From: Planctomycetota bacterium
GTDB taxonomy: Bacteria; Planctomycetota; Phycisphaerae; Phycisphaerales; UBA1924
Assembly: GCA_017303555.1 (NCBI GenBank)
Contig: JAFLCN010000003.1
Span: forward strand, 207,938 to 271,937
Length of the DNA stretch: 64,000 bases
Direction: 5' to 3'
Shown: one piece after another, positions 8,205-18,771 of the stretch
Layout of the letters: each line of letters begins with the position of its first letter
Numbering within the stretch: the stretch's first letter is position 1
The notes under the pieces: model-generated
Told to the model about the DNA's origin: nothing
The model's database searches: none
What the model saw: only the letters and a program-made list of their open reading frames with translations
Translations under genes and position numbers: made by a program

Positions 8205-10973
8205 ATGCCAAATGAATCGGTGCGAGTTGTGGAGCGCTTGTTGGAGCGGGCAGCGGTTGCGTGCGCCGTGACCGGTGCGCAGAAGCTTTCGGATCAACTG
8301 CACGCGCTGTGCGCCGAATCGGGTGACGAAGTGGAGTCGAAGCGCCGTGATGATGCCGCGGCATTGATCGCAAAGCTGGGCCCGACCGAACTGGGCGAAG
8401 TCCTGCGCTTCATCACCACCCGCTTTTACCTGCTCAACCAGACCGAGCAGGTGAACATCATCCGCACCAATCGCGACCGGGCGAAGCGGGCGACGTTGCA
8501 GGCTCCGCGGTCAGAATCGCTGCCCGAGGCGATCGCGAAGCTTCAGTCGCTCGGGATCGATGCCGCGGGTGTGCGCACACTGACCGAGCGGCTCGATGTG
8601 CAGCCGACGCTGACAGCGCACCCGACGGAATCCAAGCGTCGGAGCGTCCTCGACAATCTGGTGCGGGCGACCGAGTTGCTGCTGCGGATGGAAGACTCGA
8701 ACCTAACCGATGCCGAGCGGCGGGCTTCGGAGGCGCGGCTCGAAAGCCTGGTGCAGTTACTGCTGGCGACGGACGATGTGCGACTAAAGCGGCTCGAAGT
8801 AATCGACGAGGTGAAGAACGGGCTGTTCTTTCTGAAGTCGTCGATCTGGAGCGCTGTGCCCCGGCTGATGCGCGAGGTGGTGGACGCGGCAAACGAGGCC
8901 ATTGGCCCCGGCACGCTCGATCTCACCGAGTTGCCCGCGCTGGTGCGGTACCGGACATGGATCGGAGGCGATCGCGACGGCAACCCGCGGGTGACGCATG
9001 ATGTCACGAGCGGGACGCTCCACATCCTGCGTGCCGCGGCAGTGGAACTGTGGGATCGTGAACTGCTTGAACTGCAGCAGGTGCTGACGCTTTCGAGCCG
9101 GCGCGTGCCGATTCCAGCCGCATTTGTCGAACTCGTCCGCGCGGAAGGCGACAAGTTCATCGAGGATCCGTCGTCGCTTGGCCAGCGCGAGCACGAGCCG
9201 GTTCGCGTGCGGCTGATGCAGATGCGGGGCCGGCTGAAGCGAGATCCTTCGTATCACGGCGAATTGCTGGTGCAGGATCTGCTCGCCATCCGCGATGCAG
9301 TGGAGAGCGCCGGGCTGCGCGAAGTTGCACGCAATGGTCCATTGGCCGATGCGATCGTCCGTGCGCGGGTCTTCGGAACGCACCTGGCGACGTTGGATAT
9401 CCGTCAGCACAGCCGCGTGCATGAAGCGGTGGTGGGCGAGTTGCTTGCGCTCGCGGGGGTGACGCAGGAGTACGGCGCGCTTTCCGAAGCAAGAAAGATC
9501 GAAGTCTTGCGAGCCGAGCTGACGCAGGCCCGCCCGCTCCGCCCGTTCGATGCGCCGCTCTCCGAGCAGGCGAGCGAACTGATGCAGACACTGCGGGTGG
9601 TGAAGCAGGCGGTCGCGCTCGACCGTCGCTGCGTGCGATCGTTCATCATCTCGATGACGCATGGTGTGAGCGACATTCTCGAAGTGTTGCTGCTGATGAA
9701 AGAGGCGGGGCTGACCCGTGCCGTGCGCGATGGAGGCCGTACGCGCCTGGAAGGATCGCTGCACGTCGTGCCGCTGCTGGAAACCATCGACGATCTCGAA
9801 CGGGGTGAATCGCTCGTTTCGGGCATGCTCGATGAGCCGCTGTATCGCTCGCACCTCGAATCGCTGGTGCCGGCGGGAATCGCGCCCGAATCTCCCAACA
9901 GCGCGCCGCTGCAGGAAGTGATGCTCGGCTACAGCGACTCGAATAAGGACGGCGGCTTTCTGATGGCGAACCTCGCGCTCGAAAAGGCGCAGCGCCGCGT
10001 CGCTCATGCGGTGCGCTCGCGCGGCATTCTGCTGCGGTTCTTTCATGGACGGGGCGGGACGGTCGGCCGCGGGGGCGGTCGCGCGGGGCGGGCAATTCTC
10101 GGTGCGCCCGCGCCGTCGCGCACTGGGCGAATCCGTTTCACCGAACAGGGTGAAGTGATTTCGTTCCGCTACGCGCTCGCTCCGATCGCCGAACGTCACC
10201 TCGAGCAGATCATGCACGCGGCGCTGATCGCTTCTGCCGATCAGCGCGAATCGGAGCGTCCTTCTGAGCTCTCCGCGTTGTTCGAACGCCTCGCGACTGA
10301 ATCGATGCGGCGGTACCGATCACTGATCGACGATCCGGATTTCTGGTCGTGGTTCGTCAGCGCGGGGCCGATCGCGCCGATCGCCGGCCTCCCGATCGCA
10401 AGCCGCCCCGTCATGCGCGCGGAAGGTTCGGGCGTCGGAACGCAATCCGGCTTCGATCAATTGCGGGCGATCCCGTGGGTGTTCACGTGGATCCAGATGC
10501 GATGCCTCGCGCCGGGCTGGTTCGGATTGGGTACCGCCCTTGGAAACGCGAGCGACTCCGAATTGACGATGCTGGCAGCGGAGTATCAGAGCAACGCATG
10601 GTTCCGCGCTGTCATCGACAACGCGACGCAGGAACTGCTGCGAGCACGGATGCCGATTGTCCGGCGTTACGCGAGCAACGCCGCCGGTGATCGTGCGATC
10701 GGCGAGCGTTTTTACGCGCTCTTGAGCGAGGAGTACGGCGCGGCAGTCCGTGCGGCACTCCGCATCAGCGGACGTACATCCCTCGAAGAAGAATCGCCCA
10801 TCATCGCGCGATCCATCCGCGAGCGGAACCCGTGGACCGATGTGCTCAATCTGATCCAGATCGACCTGCTGAAAAGGCGCCGCTCCGCATCCGGTTCGGA
10901 AACGGGCGAACTCGATCAGTTGCTCTTCCAGAGCGTGAGCGCGATCGCGGCGGCGATGCAGAGCACGGGTTAA
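8205..10973 (+). CDS. ppc: phosphoenolpyruvate carboxylase
   Basis: Carboxylates phosphoenolpyruvate with bicarbonate to oxaloacetate, the anaplerotic entry to the TCA cycle, in the cytoplasm. The 922-residue length is close to the bacterial norm (about 880-930). Seen are the catalytic-histidine motif [12 protein letters not shown] (near residue 137), [25 protein letters not shown] (near 574), [13 protein letters not shown] (near 612), the catalytic-Arg [13 protein letters not shown], and the family C-terminus ending AMQSTG. The usual GGGP after the glycine loop reads GGGR here. The ATG before [11 protein letters not shown] was chosen; the frame is open 105 bases further upstream, but that part lies inside a palindromic repeat. 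It is flanked on both sides by copies of the same REP palindrome. Confidence 0.95.
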   Translation: MPNESVRVVERLLERAAVACAVTGAQKLSDQLHALCAESGDEVESKRRDDAAALIAKLGPTELGEVLRFITTRFYLLNQTEQVNIIRTNRDRAKRATLQAPRSESLPEAIAKLQSLGIDAAGVRTLTERLDVQPTLTAHPTESKRRSVLDNLVRATELLLRMEDSNLTDAERRASEARLESLVQLLLATDDVRLKRLEVIDEVKNGLFFLKSSIWSAVPRLMREVVDAANEAIGPGTLDLTELPALVRYRTWIGGDRDGNPRVTHDVTSGTLHILRAAAVELWDRELLELQQVLTLSSRRVPIPAAFVELVRAEGDKFIEDPSSLGQREHEPVRVRLMQMRGRLKRDPSYHGELLVQDLLAIRDAVESAGLREVARNGPLADAIVRARVFGTHLATLDIRQHSRVHEAVVGELLALAGVTQEYGALSEARKIEVLRAELTQARPLRPFDAPLSEQASELMQTLRVVKQAVALDRRCVRSFIISMTHGVSDILEVLLLMKEAGLTRAVRDGGRTRLEGSLHVVPLLETIDDLERGESLVSGMLDEPLYRSHLESLVPAGIAPESPNSAPLQEVMLGYSDSNKDGGFLMANLALEKAQRRVAHAVRSRGILLRFFHGRGGTVGRGGGRAGRAILGAPAPSRTGRIRFTEQGEVISFRYALAPIAERHLEQIMHAALIASADQRESERPSELSALFERLATESMRRYRSLIDDPDFWSWFVSAGPIAPIAGLPIASRPVMRAEGSGVGTQSGFDQLRAIPWVFTWIQMRCLAPGWFGLGTALGNASDSELTMLAAEYQSNAWFRAVIDNATQELLRARMPIVRRYASNAAGDRAIGERFYALLSEEYGAAVRAALRISGRTSLEEESPIIARSIRERNPWTDVLNLIQIDLLKRRRSASGSETGELDQLLFQSVSAIAAAMQSTG

Positions 10974-10979
10974 GAAAAG

Positions 10980-10999
10980 CCCCACGCTTGCGCGTGGGG
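10980..10999. repeat. single REP palindrome (CCCCACGC..GCGTGGGG)
   Basis: An exact copy of the right arm of the doublet upstream of the PEP carboxylase gene, including the flanking GTTC. It begins six bases after the ppc stop codon, between two converging genes, where a stable hairpin could also serve as a transcription terminator. Confidence 0.7.
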
Positions 11000-11037
11000 T
11001 TCTTTGGTCTGTGGTGATGTCGAGCGTCCGGGAGGCC

Positions 11038-12162
<1,125 letters not shown>

Positions 12163-12719
12163 GGATCGCTCCGAATAAAATCCAAACAGAAATGCGGCAC
12201 GCTGCCACGAGATACCCGCCCGGGCAGGGTGCGATTCTAGCGCGGCCGCGGAGTTTCGCAGGCCCGAGAAGGTGCGACCTGGCGATCTGTCGCCGGCCGC
12301 GGCTCGTACGCAAAAACGCTGAAATGCAGGGTGAATTCAGGTCCGAATACTCGGAAAGAGAACTCGGACCTGTCGGTTAGCGAAATCGGGGTGCCATGTC
12401 AAGCCCATTGTCGCGGGCGTCCGGGAAAAAAAGTGGCAAACGCGCACTTTGGTGGCATGGTTGGGGTGTCCGGTGCCCTTGCATCGGACCTGCCGCGGAT
12501 TCCACAGGGCCATAGAGGCCTGACTGGAAGCCCGGGGCCGCAAAGTTGCCTGTTCTACACCACCGGCGGGATCGAGTCGAAAGATTCGATTCCGTCGTTC
12601 TTTTTGCACCCTTTCGGGCACGGGACGAGTGCCGGCACTCCCCTCTGAGCGCCGTCGGGTGTCTGTGCGACATCGGAAGCACGGGTGGCTAAGTCGGGGG
12701 GCCATCTCTTCGGGCTGGG
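12163..12719. other. gene-free interval of 557 bases
   Basis: I see no convincing gene here. The only clear structure is an inverted repeat, CAGGTCCGA paired with TCGGACCTG across 17 bases, at 12338-12372. I looked for tmRNA, RNase P RNA, SRP RNA and tRNA signatures and found none that hold up. Open frames across it have no family features. It probably contains the aldolase promoter next to 12162. Confidence 0.5.
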
Positions 12720-13085
12720 TCAGCGTGCAGGGTCCGAAGCCTGCGTCGCCTCGGGTTTCCGCCAGTTGTAATCCGGGTCTTTCTGAAGGACCGCGGCAGA
12801 TTGCTTCACGCAGCGGAGGCAGGCGATCACGTCTGGGAACTGCGAAAGCGACCAGAGCGGCGCGGGGCGGTTTTCGAGGCAGAGCGTGCACTTGGAATCG
12901 GCGGGGGCGATCGTGCGTTTCTCGAGAGCGAGCGTGCGATAGGCCTGGGTCAGGCATTCCGAGCAGATGCACGAGCCCTGGTGCCCCTCGACCATGTGGC
13001 GCGTGTCGGTCCACTCGAGCCGACAGAAGTCGCACATCACATCGGACATCTGAACGTTGTTTTCATCGGTGCCGGGGCGACGCAT
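12720..13085 (-). CDS. small zinc-ribbon protein, ClpX-type C4 finger
   Basis: A 121-residue soluble protein with two pairs of CxxC. The first pair reads CDFCRLEWTDTRHMVEGHQG then CICSECLTQAY, very like the C4 zinc finger at the N-terminus of ClpX, which binds adaptors and substrates. A second pair follows (KCTLCLENRP and IACLRCV). No AAA+ domain follows, so this is not ClpX. It may bind Zn and recognise partner proteins. The start was taken at MRRPGTDENN, the ATG after which the codon pattern becomes regular. It begins 26 bases after the stop of the exporter gene on the same strand, so cotranscription is likely. Confidence 0.7.
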   Translation of the reverse strand: MRRPGTDENNVQMSDVMCDFCRLEWTDTRHMVEGHQGSCICSECLTQAYRTLALEKRTIAPADSKCTLCLENRPAPLWSLSQFPDVIACLRCVKQSAAVLQKDPDYNWRKPEATQASDPAR

Positions 13086-13110
13086 GGAAATTGTCCTGAG
13101 TGTCCGTCGA

Positions 13111-14994
13111 TTACGTCGGCGAGAGTTCGGTGCCGACGAGCTGCGTGCGGACGAGCCGCTGGTAGATCTCGCAGCGTCCGAGCAGTTCATGGTGGCGGCC
13201 GATGTCGGCGATCTTGCCGTAATCCATCACCACGATGCGATCCGCTTGCACGACAGTGCTGAGGCGGTGGGCGACGATGAGACTGGTGCGGCCTTGTGAG
13301 AAATCAGAGATGGCCTCGCCGATCTTGCTCTCGCTCTCGGCGTCGATCATGCTGGTCGCTTCGTCGAGGATCAGGATGGCCGGATCGCGCAGAATCGCGC
13401 GAGCGATGGCGATGCGCTGGCGCTGCCCACCCGAAAGGCTGAGGCCTTGTTCGGCAACCGGCGTATCCAAGCCCTGCGGCAGGCGGCGGATGAATTCGAG
13501 CGCGCGGGCCTTGCGGGCGGCCTCGATGATTTCGTCTTCGGTCGCGTCGGTTGAGCCGTACGAAATGTTCTGGCGGATTGTGCCGCTGAAGAGGACTGTT
13601 TCCTGCGTGACGACGCCGATTTGACGCCGCACGGAGCGAACCGAGAAATCGCGGATGTTGAGGCCATCGATGAGGATGTCGCCGGTCTGCGGGTCAAAGA
13701 GGCGGGGGACAAGAGAGAGGAGGCTGGTCTTGCCGCAGCCGTTGGGGCCGACGAACGCAACGGTTTCGCCGTGCGCGATGTTGAGCGTGATGGCATCGAC
13801 CGCGGGACGGGGCTGATTGGGGTAGGAGAACGTGACGTCTTTGAATTCGAGCGAGCGTTTGTGACGGGGGAGCTTGGCGAGCTTGAAACCGTGTCCGGGC
13901 TCGGGAATGGAATTGAGCAGGTCGGCCAGGCGGTCCGCCGCGGCGGTACCGATCTGGACATCGGTGATAACGCCGGTCAGAGGCTTCAATGCGCCGCCCG
14001 CAACCCCCAGCGCGGCGAGGGCGAGAAAGAACGAAGTGGGGTCGAGGGCTTTGTCGATCATCGCCTTGATGGCGATGAGGGCGAGCGTGCCCAGGGCGAC
14101 AATGGCGATGGCTTCGACAAGCGGGCTGGCGAGCGCGCGGGCGGTGCGAACCCGGTTGAGTTCGCGCAGCATCTTCTTGTTCGCCTTGTGGAAACGGCCG
14201 ACCTCGGCCCGCTCGGCGGTGTGGACCTTGACCACGCGGAGGCCCTGAAGGGATTCGGTCGCGACTCGGTAAAGATCGCTCTGGCGTTCGAGCGCTCCCT
14301 TGGAGCCTTTCTTGATGCGGCGCGAGAGTTGACGGATGATGATGCCGATCACGCCCCCCGCGATGACAGCGATGACCGACAATCGCCAGTCGATCACGAG
14401 CGCGACGACGATCGCCGCGAAGGCCTTGGTGCCTTCGGCAAAGCCCTTTCCGACGACGTTGAGCATCGCGCCCGACATCTGACCCGTGTCGTTCACGACG
14501 CGGCTGATCATGTCCGAGGGGCCGGAGGTGATGACGTCGCGCAGCGGCCGCTTGAGCACGCGGCGAAACGCTTCGCGGCGGAGATCGGTCAGGATCCGAT
14601 TGACGAGCGTCTGCGTGAGGAAGGCGTGCAGGAAGCTTGTGGCGGCGCCCAGAACGGTGAGCACGCCAAGCCCGATGAAGATCCAGAGGGCCGTGGCGTA
14701 CGCGCCGGTCGGCAGGGATTCGATCACGCTCTGGGGGATCTGAAGGCGGGGGGAAATCGACTTTGGAAAATGCGAAATGACACGGGCATTGAGTTCGGTC
14801 GCCAGAACCGGAAGGTCGCGGATGGTCTGGTCGTGCGCGCCCGGCTGCGAGTTGATGACGTTCTCCAGCACCGGCTTCACCGCGAGTATCGCGGTGCCCA
14901 GTCCGAAGGCAGAAAAGAACGCCAGCAGCAAGGCCGCGAGAAGCGTGCCCGGGTACCGGAACATTCGGGTCGAAAAGATGAGGAAGTTGCGCAT
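13111..14994 (-). CDS. MsbA-like ABC transporter, fused permease and ATPase
   Basis: Half-transporter of the ABCB/MsbA type, which flips lipid A or other lipids across the inner membrane as a homodimer. At 627 residues it is slightly longer than MsbA (582). The membrane domain (1 to about 360) has six segments, with an unusually long first periplasmic loop of about 80 residues. The nucleotide-binding domain shows Walker A GPNGCGKTS (near residue 417), Q-loop VTQETVLFSG, signature LSGGQRQRIAIARAI, Walker B ILILDEATS and the switch VAHRLSTV. The substrate is not determined by sequence; lipid A is likely with the heptosyltransferase nearby, but drugs or other lipids are possible. The zinc-ribbon gene follows on the same strand. 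Confidence 0.88.
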   Translation of the reverse strand: MRNFLIFSTRMFRYPGTLLAALLLAFFSAFGLGTAILAVKPVLENVINSQPGAHDQTIRDLPVLATELNARVISHFPKSISPRLQIPQSVIESLPTGAYATALWIFIGLGVLTVLGAATSFLHAFLTQTLVNRILTDLRREAFRRVLKRPLRDVITSGPSDMISRVVNDTGQMSGAMLNVVGKGFAEGTKAFAAIVVALVIDWRLSVIAVIAGGVIGIIIRQLSRRIKKGSKGALERQSDLYRVATESLQGLRVVKVHTAERAEVGRFHKANKKMLRELNRVRTARALASPLVEAIAIVALGTLALIAIKAMIDKALDPTSFFLALAALGVAGGALKPLTGVITDVQIGTAAADRLADLLNSIPEPGHGFKLAKLPRHKRSLEFKDVTFSYPNQPRPAVDAITLNIAHGETVAFVGPNGCGKTSLLSLVPRLFDPQTGDILIDGLNIRDFSVRSVRRQIGVVTQETVLFSGTIRQNISYGSTDATEDEIIEAARKARALEFIRRLPQGLDTPVAEQGLSLSGGQRQRIAIARAILRDPAILILDEATSMIDAESESKIGEAISDFSQGRTSLIVAHRLSTVVQADRIVVMDYGKIADIGRHHELLGRCEIYQRLVRTQLVGTELSPT

Positions 14995-15137
14995 TGGTGC
15001 TGCCGGGGAAGGGTAGCGGCGCGAGGGTGCCCGAGGCGTTTGATTGCGGATGGTGCCGGGGTCGATTCATTCGATCTACGCTTGAATACCGACCGGGCAG
15101 CAAACCGGAATCAACGGGCGGCACACGAGGAACGCGC

Positions 15138-16136
15138 ATGAGCAACGGATCGATCAAGACGGTGGCGGTGACGGGCGCGACGGGTTTCGTCGGGAGCGAA
15201 GTGGTCGCCGAACTCGTTCGACGCGGATTCGCCGTGCGTGCGCTCGTGCGGGATCGGAAGAAAGCCGCGGCCGTTCTGCCCCGCGCCTCCGGCGGTGCAG
15301 CCATCAGCCTGGTCGAAGGCGACATCCACGACGGCGTTTCGGCCGTCGCGCTCCTCGAAGGGGCGCAGGCGTGCATCCACCTGATCGGGATTCTGCGCGA
15401 AGGCCGCGGCGGCGTGACCTTCCACCGGATGCACGTCGCGTCCACCCGCATCATCGTCGAGGCCTGCCAGGCCGCCGGCATCAAGCGCTACCTGCACATG
15501 TCCGCGCTGGGCGTGAGCGATCAGGGCATCTGCCCGTACCAGACCACCAAGTGGGAAGCCGAGCAGATCGTGCGTCGCAGCGGGCTTGATTGGACGATCT
15601 TCCGCCCGGGTCTCATCCACGGCGCGAAGAGCGAGTTCATGAAGACCGCGACGCAGTGGGTCAAGGGCGAGACGCAGCCCTGGTTCTTCCTTCCCTATTT
15701 CACCCGCGGTTCGGAAGAAAAGAACGTGCCATTGGGAGGCGTTTCCCGCGTCATCCCGGTGGTGCAGCCGGTCGCCGTCGAAGATGTTGCGAACGCGTAC
15801 GTCTCGGCGCTCGAGCGCGATGGGGCCGTCGGCGAGACGTACAACCTCGTCGGCACCGAGAAGATCAGTTGGCCCGAGATGCTGCACGAGATCCGCGATC
15901 ACGTGCACGGTGCCAATGAGTACCTGAACGCGTTCGGCGTCCCGTCCGAAGCCGCGGCGATCCAGGCCACGGCGGCGCAGTACCTGGGCCTTGGTTCTCT
16001 GCTGCCCTTCGATCGCGGCATGGCGCTGATGGGCGGACAGGACAGCACCGCCGAAACCGAGAAGGTGAAGGCGCAGCTCGGGCTGAACGCGAGGCCGTTC
16101 CGTTCCAGTTTCCGCCAGTACGCCGGTTCGCTTTGA
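15138..16136 (+). CDS. NAD(P)-binding atypical SDR protein, NDUFA9-like
   Basis: A 332-residue Rossmann-fold protein of the atypical short-chain dehydrogenase group related to NDUFA9, a complex I accessory subunit. The N-terminal VAVTGATGFVGSEVVAELVR is the dinucleotide-binding glycine motif. It is followed by ALVRDRKKAA, IHLIGILREG, HMSALGVS and a YQTTKWEAEQIVR segment that carries the Tyr-x-x-x-Lys pair. The middle has WTIFRPGLIHG. A role in quinone or ubiquinone biosynthesis, or in respiratory complex assembly, is known for some relatives; the substrate here is not predictable. The ATG follows an AGGAACGCGC stretch. It is divergent from the exporter. Confidence 0.75.
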   Translation: MSNGSIKTVAVTGATGFVGSEVVAELVRRGFAVRALVRDRKKAAAVLPRASGGAAISLVEGDIHDGVSAVALLEGAQACIHLIGILREGRGGVTFHRMHVASTRIIVEACQAAGIKRYLHMSALGVSDQGICPYQTTKWEAEQIVRRSGLDWTIFRPGLIHGAKSEFMKTATQWVKGETQPWFFLPYFTRGSEEKNVPLGGVSRVIPVVQPVAVEDVANAYVSALERDGAVGETYNLVGTEKISWPEMLHEIRDHVHGANEYLNAFGVPSEAAAIQATAAQYLGLGSLLPFDRGMALMGGQDSTAETEKVKAQLGLNARPFRSSFRQYAGSL

Positions 16137-16215
16137 GCAGATTTCAGGCAGGGAACACGAGTTTCTACGCGTCGGGCGGATCGGCCGTTCCGCCAGAGTC
16201 GCTATTGTCCCCCCT

Positions 16216-18705
16216 ATGAGTCTGCGTTTTCGCAAGCGGCTACTGGAACATCTCAAACACGACGACTACACGGCACGCAGCGTGGGGCAGCTCCGCGACG
16301 ACCTGGGTGTTGCCGAGGCCGATCGGGCCGAGTTCGACGAGGCGATCGACGAGCTGAAAACCGAGAAACTGATCGAGATCGCGCCCAACGGCGCGATCGG
16401 ATTGCCCTCACTCTCCAGCCGCGGCGGATTTGTGGTCGGCAAGTTCCGCAAGGCGATGAAAGGCTTCGGCTTTGTCGAGCCCCAGGAAGCCGTCCGCGAA
16501 GGATCGATCTTCATCCCGCCCGATGCAACCAGCGACGCTCTGACCGGCGACACCGTCAAGGTCGCGGTGCGCCGCGATTCCGGGCGCGAGCGCTCGGGCT
16601 ACGGCGACGGCCCGCAGTTTGTCGGCGAGATCGTCGAGATCGTGCAGCGCAAGCGCAGCCGGTTCACCGGCGAGCTCGTGAAGCGGGGCGGGCAGTGGCT
16701 CGTTTTCCCCGACGGACGCGAGGTGACCGAACCGATCGTCGTGCGCGATGCCGCGGCAAAGAACGCGCCCGAGGGCACCAAGGTCGTCATCGAACTGGTG
16801 GTGTACCCGCAGGGGCAGGTGCTCGGCGAGGGTGTGATCACCAAGGTGCTCGGCGATGCGGGGCGGCCCGATGTCGAGACCGAGGCCGTGATCGCGGCGT
16901 TCGATCTCCCCGGCGAATTTCCGGAAGAGTGCAACGACCAGGCACGCGAGGTCACGGTCGAATACGACCGGCGGATGGCCGAGTTCCACAAGAACGGCGC
17001 GAAGAGCTTCGATGCCGAGGGGTGGGGCGGACGCGCCGATCTCACGCAGGACTACATCATCACGATCGATCCGCCGGATGCAAAGGATTATGACGACGCG
17101 ATCTCGATCGAGAAGCTCCCCGACGGAGGCTGGAAACTCGGCGTTCATATCGCGGACGTCGCGTATTTCATCCCGCCGGGATCCGCGATCGATGAAGAGG
17201 CGAAAGACCGCTGCAACAGCGTGTACCTGCCCCGGCGCGTCATCCCGATGATCCCGGAGCTCCTGAGCAACGGCATCTGCTCGCTCCAGGAAGGCGTGCA
17301 TCGTTTCTGCAAGTCCGCGTACATGACGTACGACAAGATGGGCGTGGTGAAGTCCGAAGGCGTGCAGAACACGCTGATCAAGAGCGCGAAGCGGCTGACG
17401 TATCTCGAAGCCCAAGCCTTGATCGACGGCGATTTCAACGAGGCGCGCCGGCATTCCAAGACTCTGCCCAAGTACACCGATCAACTGCTCGAGACCCTGG
17501 CCGAAATGAACGCGTGCGCCAAGGCGATCGAGGGCCGCCGGAACCGGCAGGGCATGATCAGCCTGGAACTGCCCGAGGTGGTGCTGATCTACGACGACAA
17601 CGGGCACGTGATCGATGCGGAGCGCGAAGACTCGGCGTACACGCACAAGCTGATCGAGATGTTCATGGTCGAGGCCAACGAAGTTCTGGCCCGCCTGTTC
17701 GAGAAGATGGATGTGCCGCTGCTCCGACGCACCCACCCGGATCCGACGCCGGGCGACGTCGATGGCCTGCGCAAGGCCGCGATGGTGGCGGGGTTCAAGA
17801 TCCCGAAGAACCCGACGCGCGAGGAGCTGCAGAGCCTCCTGAACGCGACACGCGGAACCCCCGCGAGCCGCGCCGTCCACATGGCGGTGCTCCGCACGAT
17901 GAGCAAGGCGGAGTATTCGCCCGCGCTCATCGGCCACTTCGCGCTCGCGAGCGAGGCGTACGCCCACTTCACCAGCCCGATCCGGCGCTACGCCGATCTC
18001 ACAGTCCACCGCGCGCTCGCGGAATACCTGCGCCAGACCCACAACGCAACAAACCGGCCCAAGAGCGACGGCGAGCGCAAAGCCCTCGGCCGCAAGCTGC
18101 GCGATTCGGACATGTGCCCCGACGAAGAAACGCTCCTCCAGATCGGGCGTCACGCGACGATGCGCGAAGAGAACGCCGAATCGGCCGAGCGGTCGCTCCG
18201 GCAGTTCCTCGTGCTCCAACTGCTCGAAAAGCACGTCGGCGAGAGCTTCAAAGGCGTCATCACCGGCGTTTCGCCAAAGGGCGTTTTCGTCCAGATCGAC
18301 AAGTACCTGGCGGAGGGCTTCGTGAAGAAGGAAGACCTGCCCGGCGACGTCACGCGCGAGAACCTCGCTCCTTTCTGGAAGGTCGATCCGCGAACCGGCG
18401 CTCTGGTCGATCAGCGCTCCGGTCGTTCGTACAACATGGGCGACACGGTCAGCGTGAAGGTGGTGGCGGTGGACCTGCCGACACGCCGCATGGATCTCGT
18501 CGTGGACGCCGGCGAATCGCGTGCTGCGGGCAAGGCCAAGCAGGTCGCACCGAAGCTCGGGCTCGGGGGCGGTTTCGCAAAGGGGCAGGGCGCGGGCTTC
18601 GGCGATATGGGCGGCCCGGGCCGCACCGGATCGCAACGCCGCAGCCAGAAGAGCAAGAACCGGGACAAGGGCAAGCCGAACTGGCGCCGGGACAAAGGGC
18701 GCTAA
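16216..18705 (+). CDS. rnr: ribonuclease R
   Basis: Processive 3'-to-5' exoribonuclease that degrades structured RNA. The 829-residue protein has the full domain order: N-terminal winged helix (1 to about 60), OB cold-shock domains (about 70-260), an RNB catalytic domain with TIDPPDAKDYDDAISIE (near residue 282) carrying the metal-binding aspartates, LPRRVIPMIPELLSN and FTSPIRRYADLTVHR, an S1 domain (FKGVITGVSPKGVFVQIDKY, near 680), and a basic glycine- and lysine-rich tail (QRRSQKSKNRDKGK) that probably binds RNA or ribosomes. The canonical Gly of the DGxDARDFDDA motif is Pro here. The phosphatase gene follows 66 bases later. Confidence 0.94.
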   Translation: MSLRFRKRLLEHLKHDDYTARSVGQLRDDLGVAEADRAEFDEAIDELKTEKLIEIAPNGAIGLPSLSSRGGFVVGKFRKAMKGFGFVEPQEAVREGSIFIPPDATSDALTGDTVKVAVRRDSGRERSGYGDGPQFVGEIVEIVQRKRSRFTGELVKRGGQWLVFPDGREVTEPIVVRDAAAKNAPEGTKVVIELVVYPQGQVLGEGVITKVLGDAGRPDVETEAVIAAFDLPGEFPEECNDQAREVTVEYDRRMAEFHKNGAKSFDAEGWGGRADLTQDYIITIDPPDAKDYDDAISIEKLPDGGWKLGVHIADVAYFIPPGSAIDEEAKDRCNSVYLPRRVIPMIPELLSNGICSLQEGVHRFCKSAYMTYDKMGVVKSEGVQNTLIKSAKRLTYLEAQALIDGDFNEARRHSKTLPKYTDQLLETLAEMNACAKAIEGRRNRQGMISLELPEVVLIYDDNGHVIDAEREDSAYTHKLIEMFMVEANEVLARLFEKMDVPLLRRTHPDPTPGDVDGLRKAAMVAGFKIPKNPTREELQSLLNATRGTPASRAVHMAVLRTMSKAEYSPALIGHFALASEAYAHFTSPIRRYADLTVHRALAEYLRQTHNATNRPKSDGERKALGRKLRDSDMCPDEETLLQIGRHATMREENAESAERSLRQFLVLQLLEKHVGESFKGVITGVSPKGVFVQIDKYLAEGFVKKEDLPGDVTRENLAPFWKVDPRTGALVDQRSGRSYNMGDTVSVKVVAVDLPTRRMDLVVDAGESRAAGKAKQVAPKLGLGGGFAKGQGAGFGDMGGPGRTGSQRRSQKSKNRDKGKPNWRRDKGR

Positions 18706-18771
18706 CGATCTTCTTTCGCGACTCGACCGGCGTGCCGCACCTGGTCGCGGCGCGATCCGTAGACTCTCCGC

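Noticed and set aside
12163..12719. Structured RNA (tmRNA, RNase P, SRP RNA or tRNA) in the long gap
   Set aside because: Fragments such as a T-loop-like ATTCGATTCC occur, but no matching stems or conserved core motifs were found.
12720..13085. ClpX
   Set aside because: Only the C4 zinc-finger resembles ClpX; there is no AAA+ domain in the short frame.
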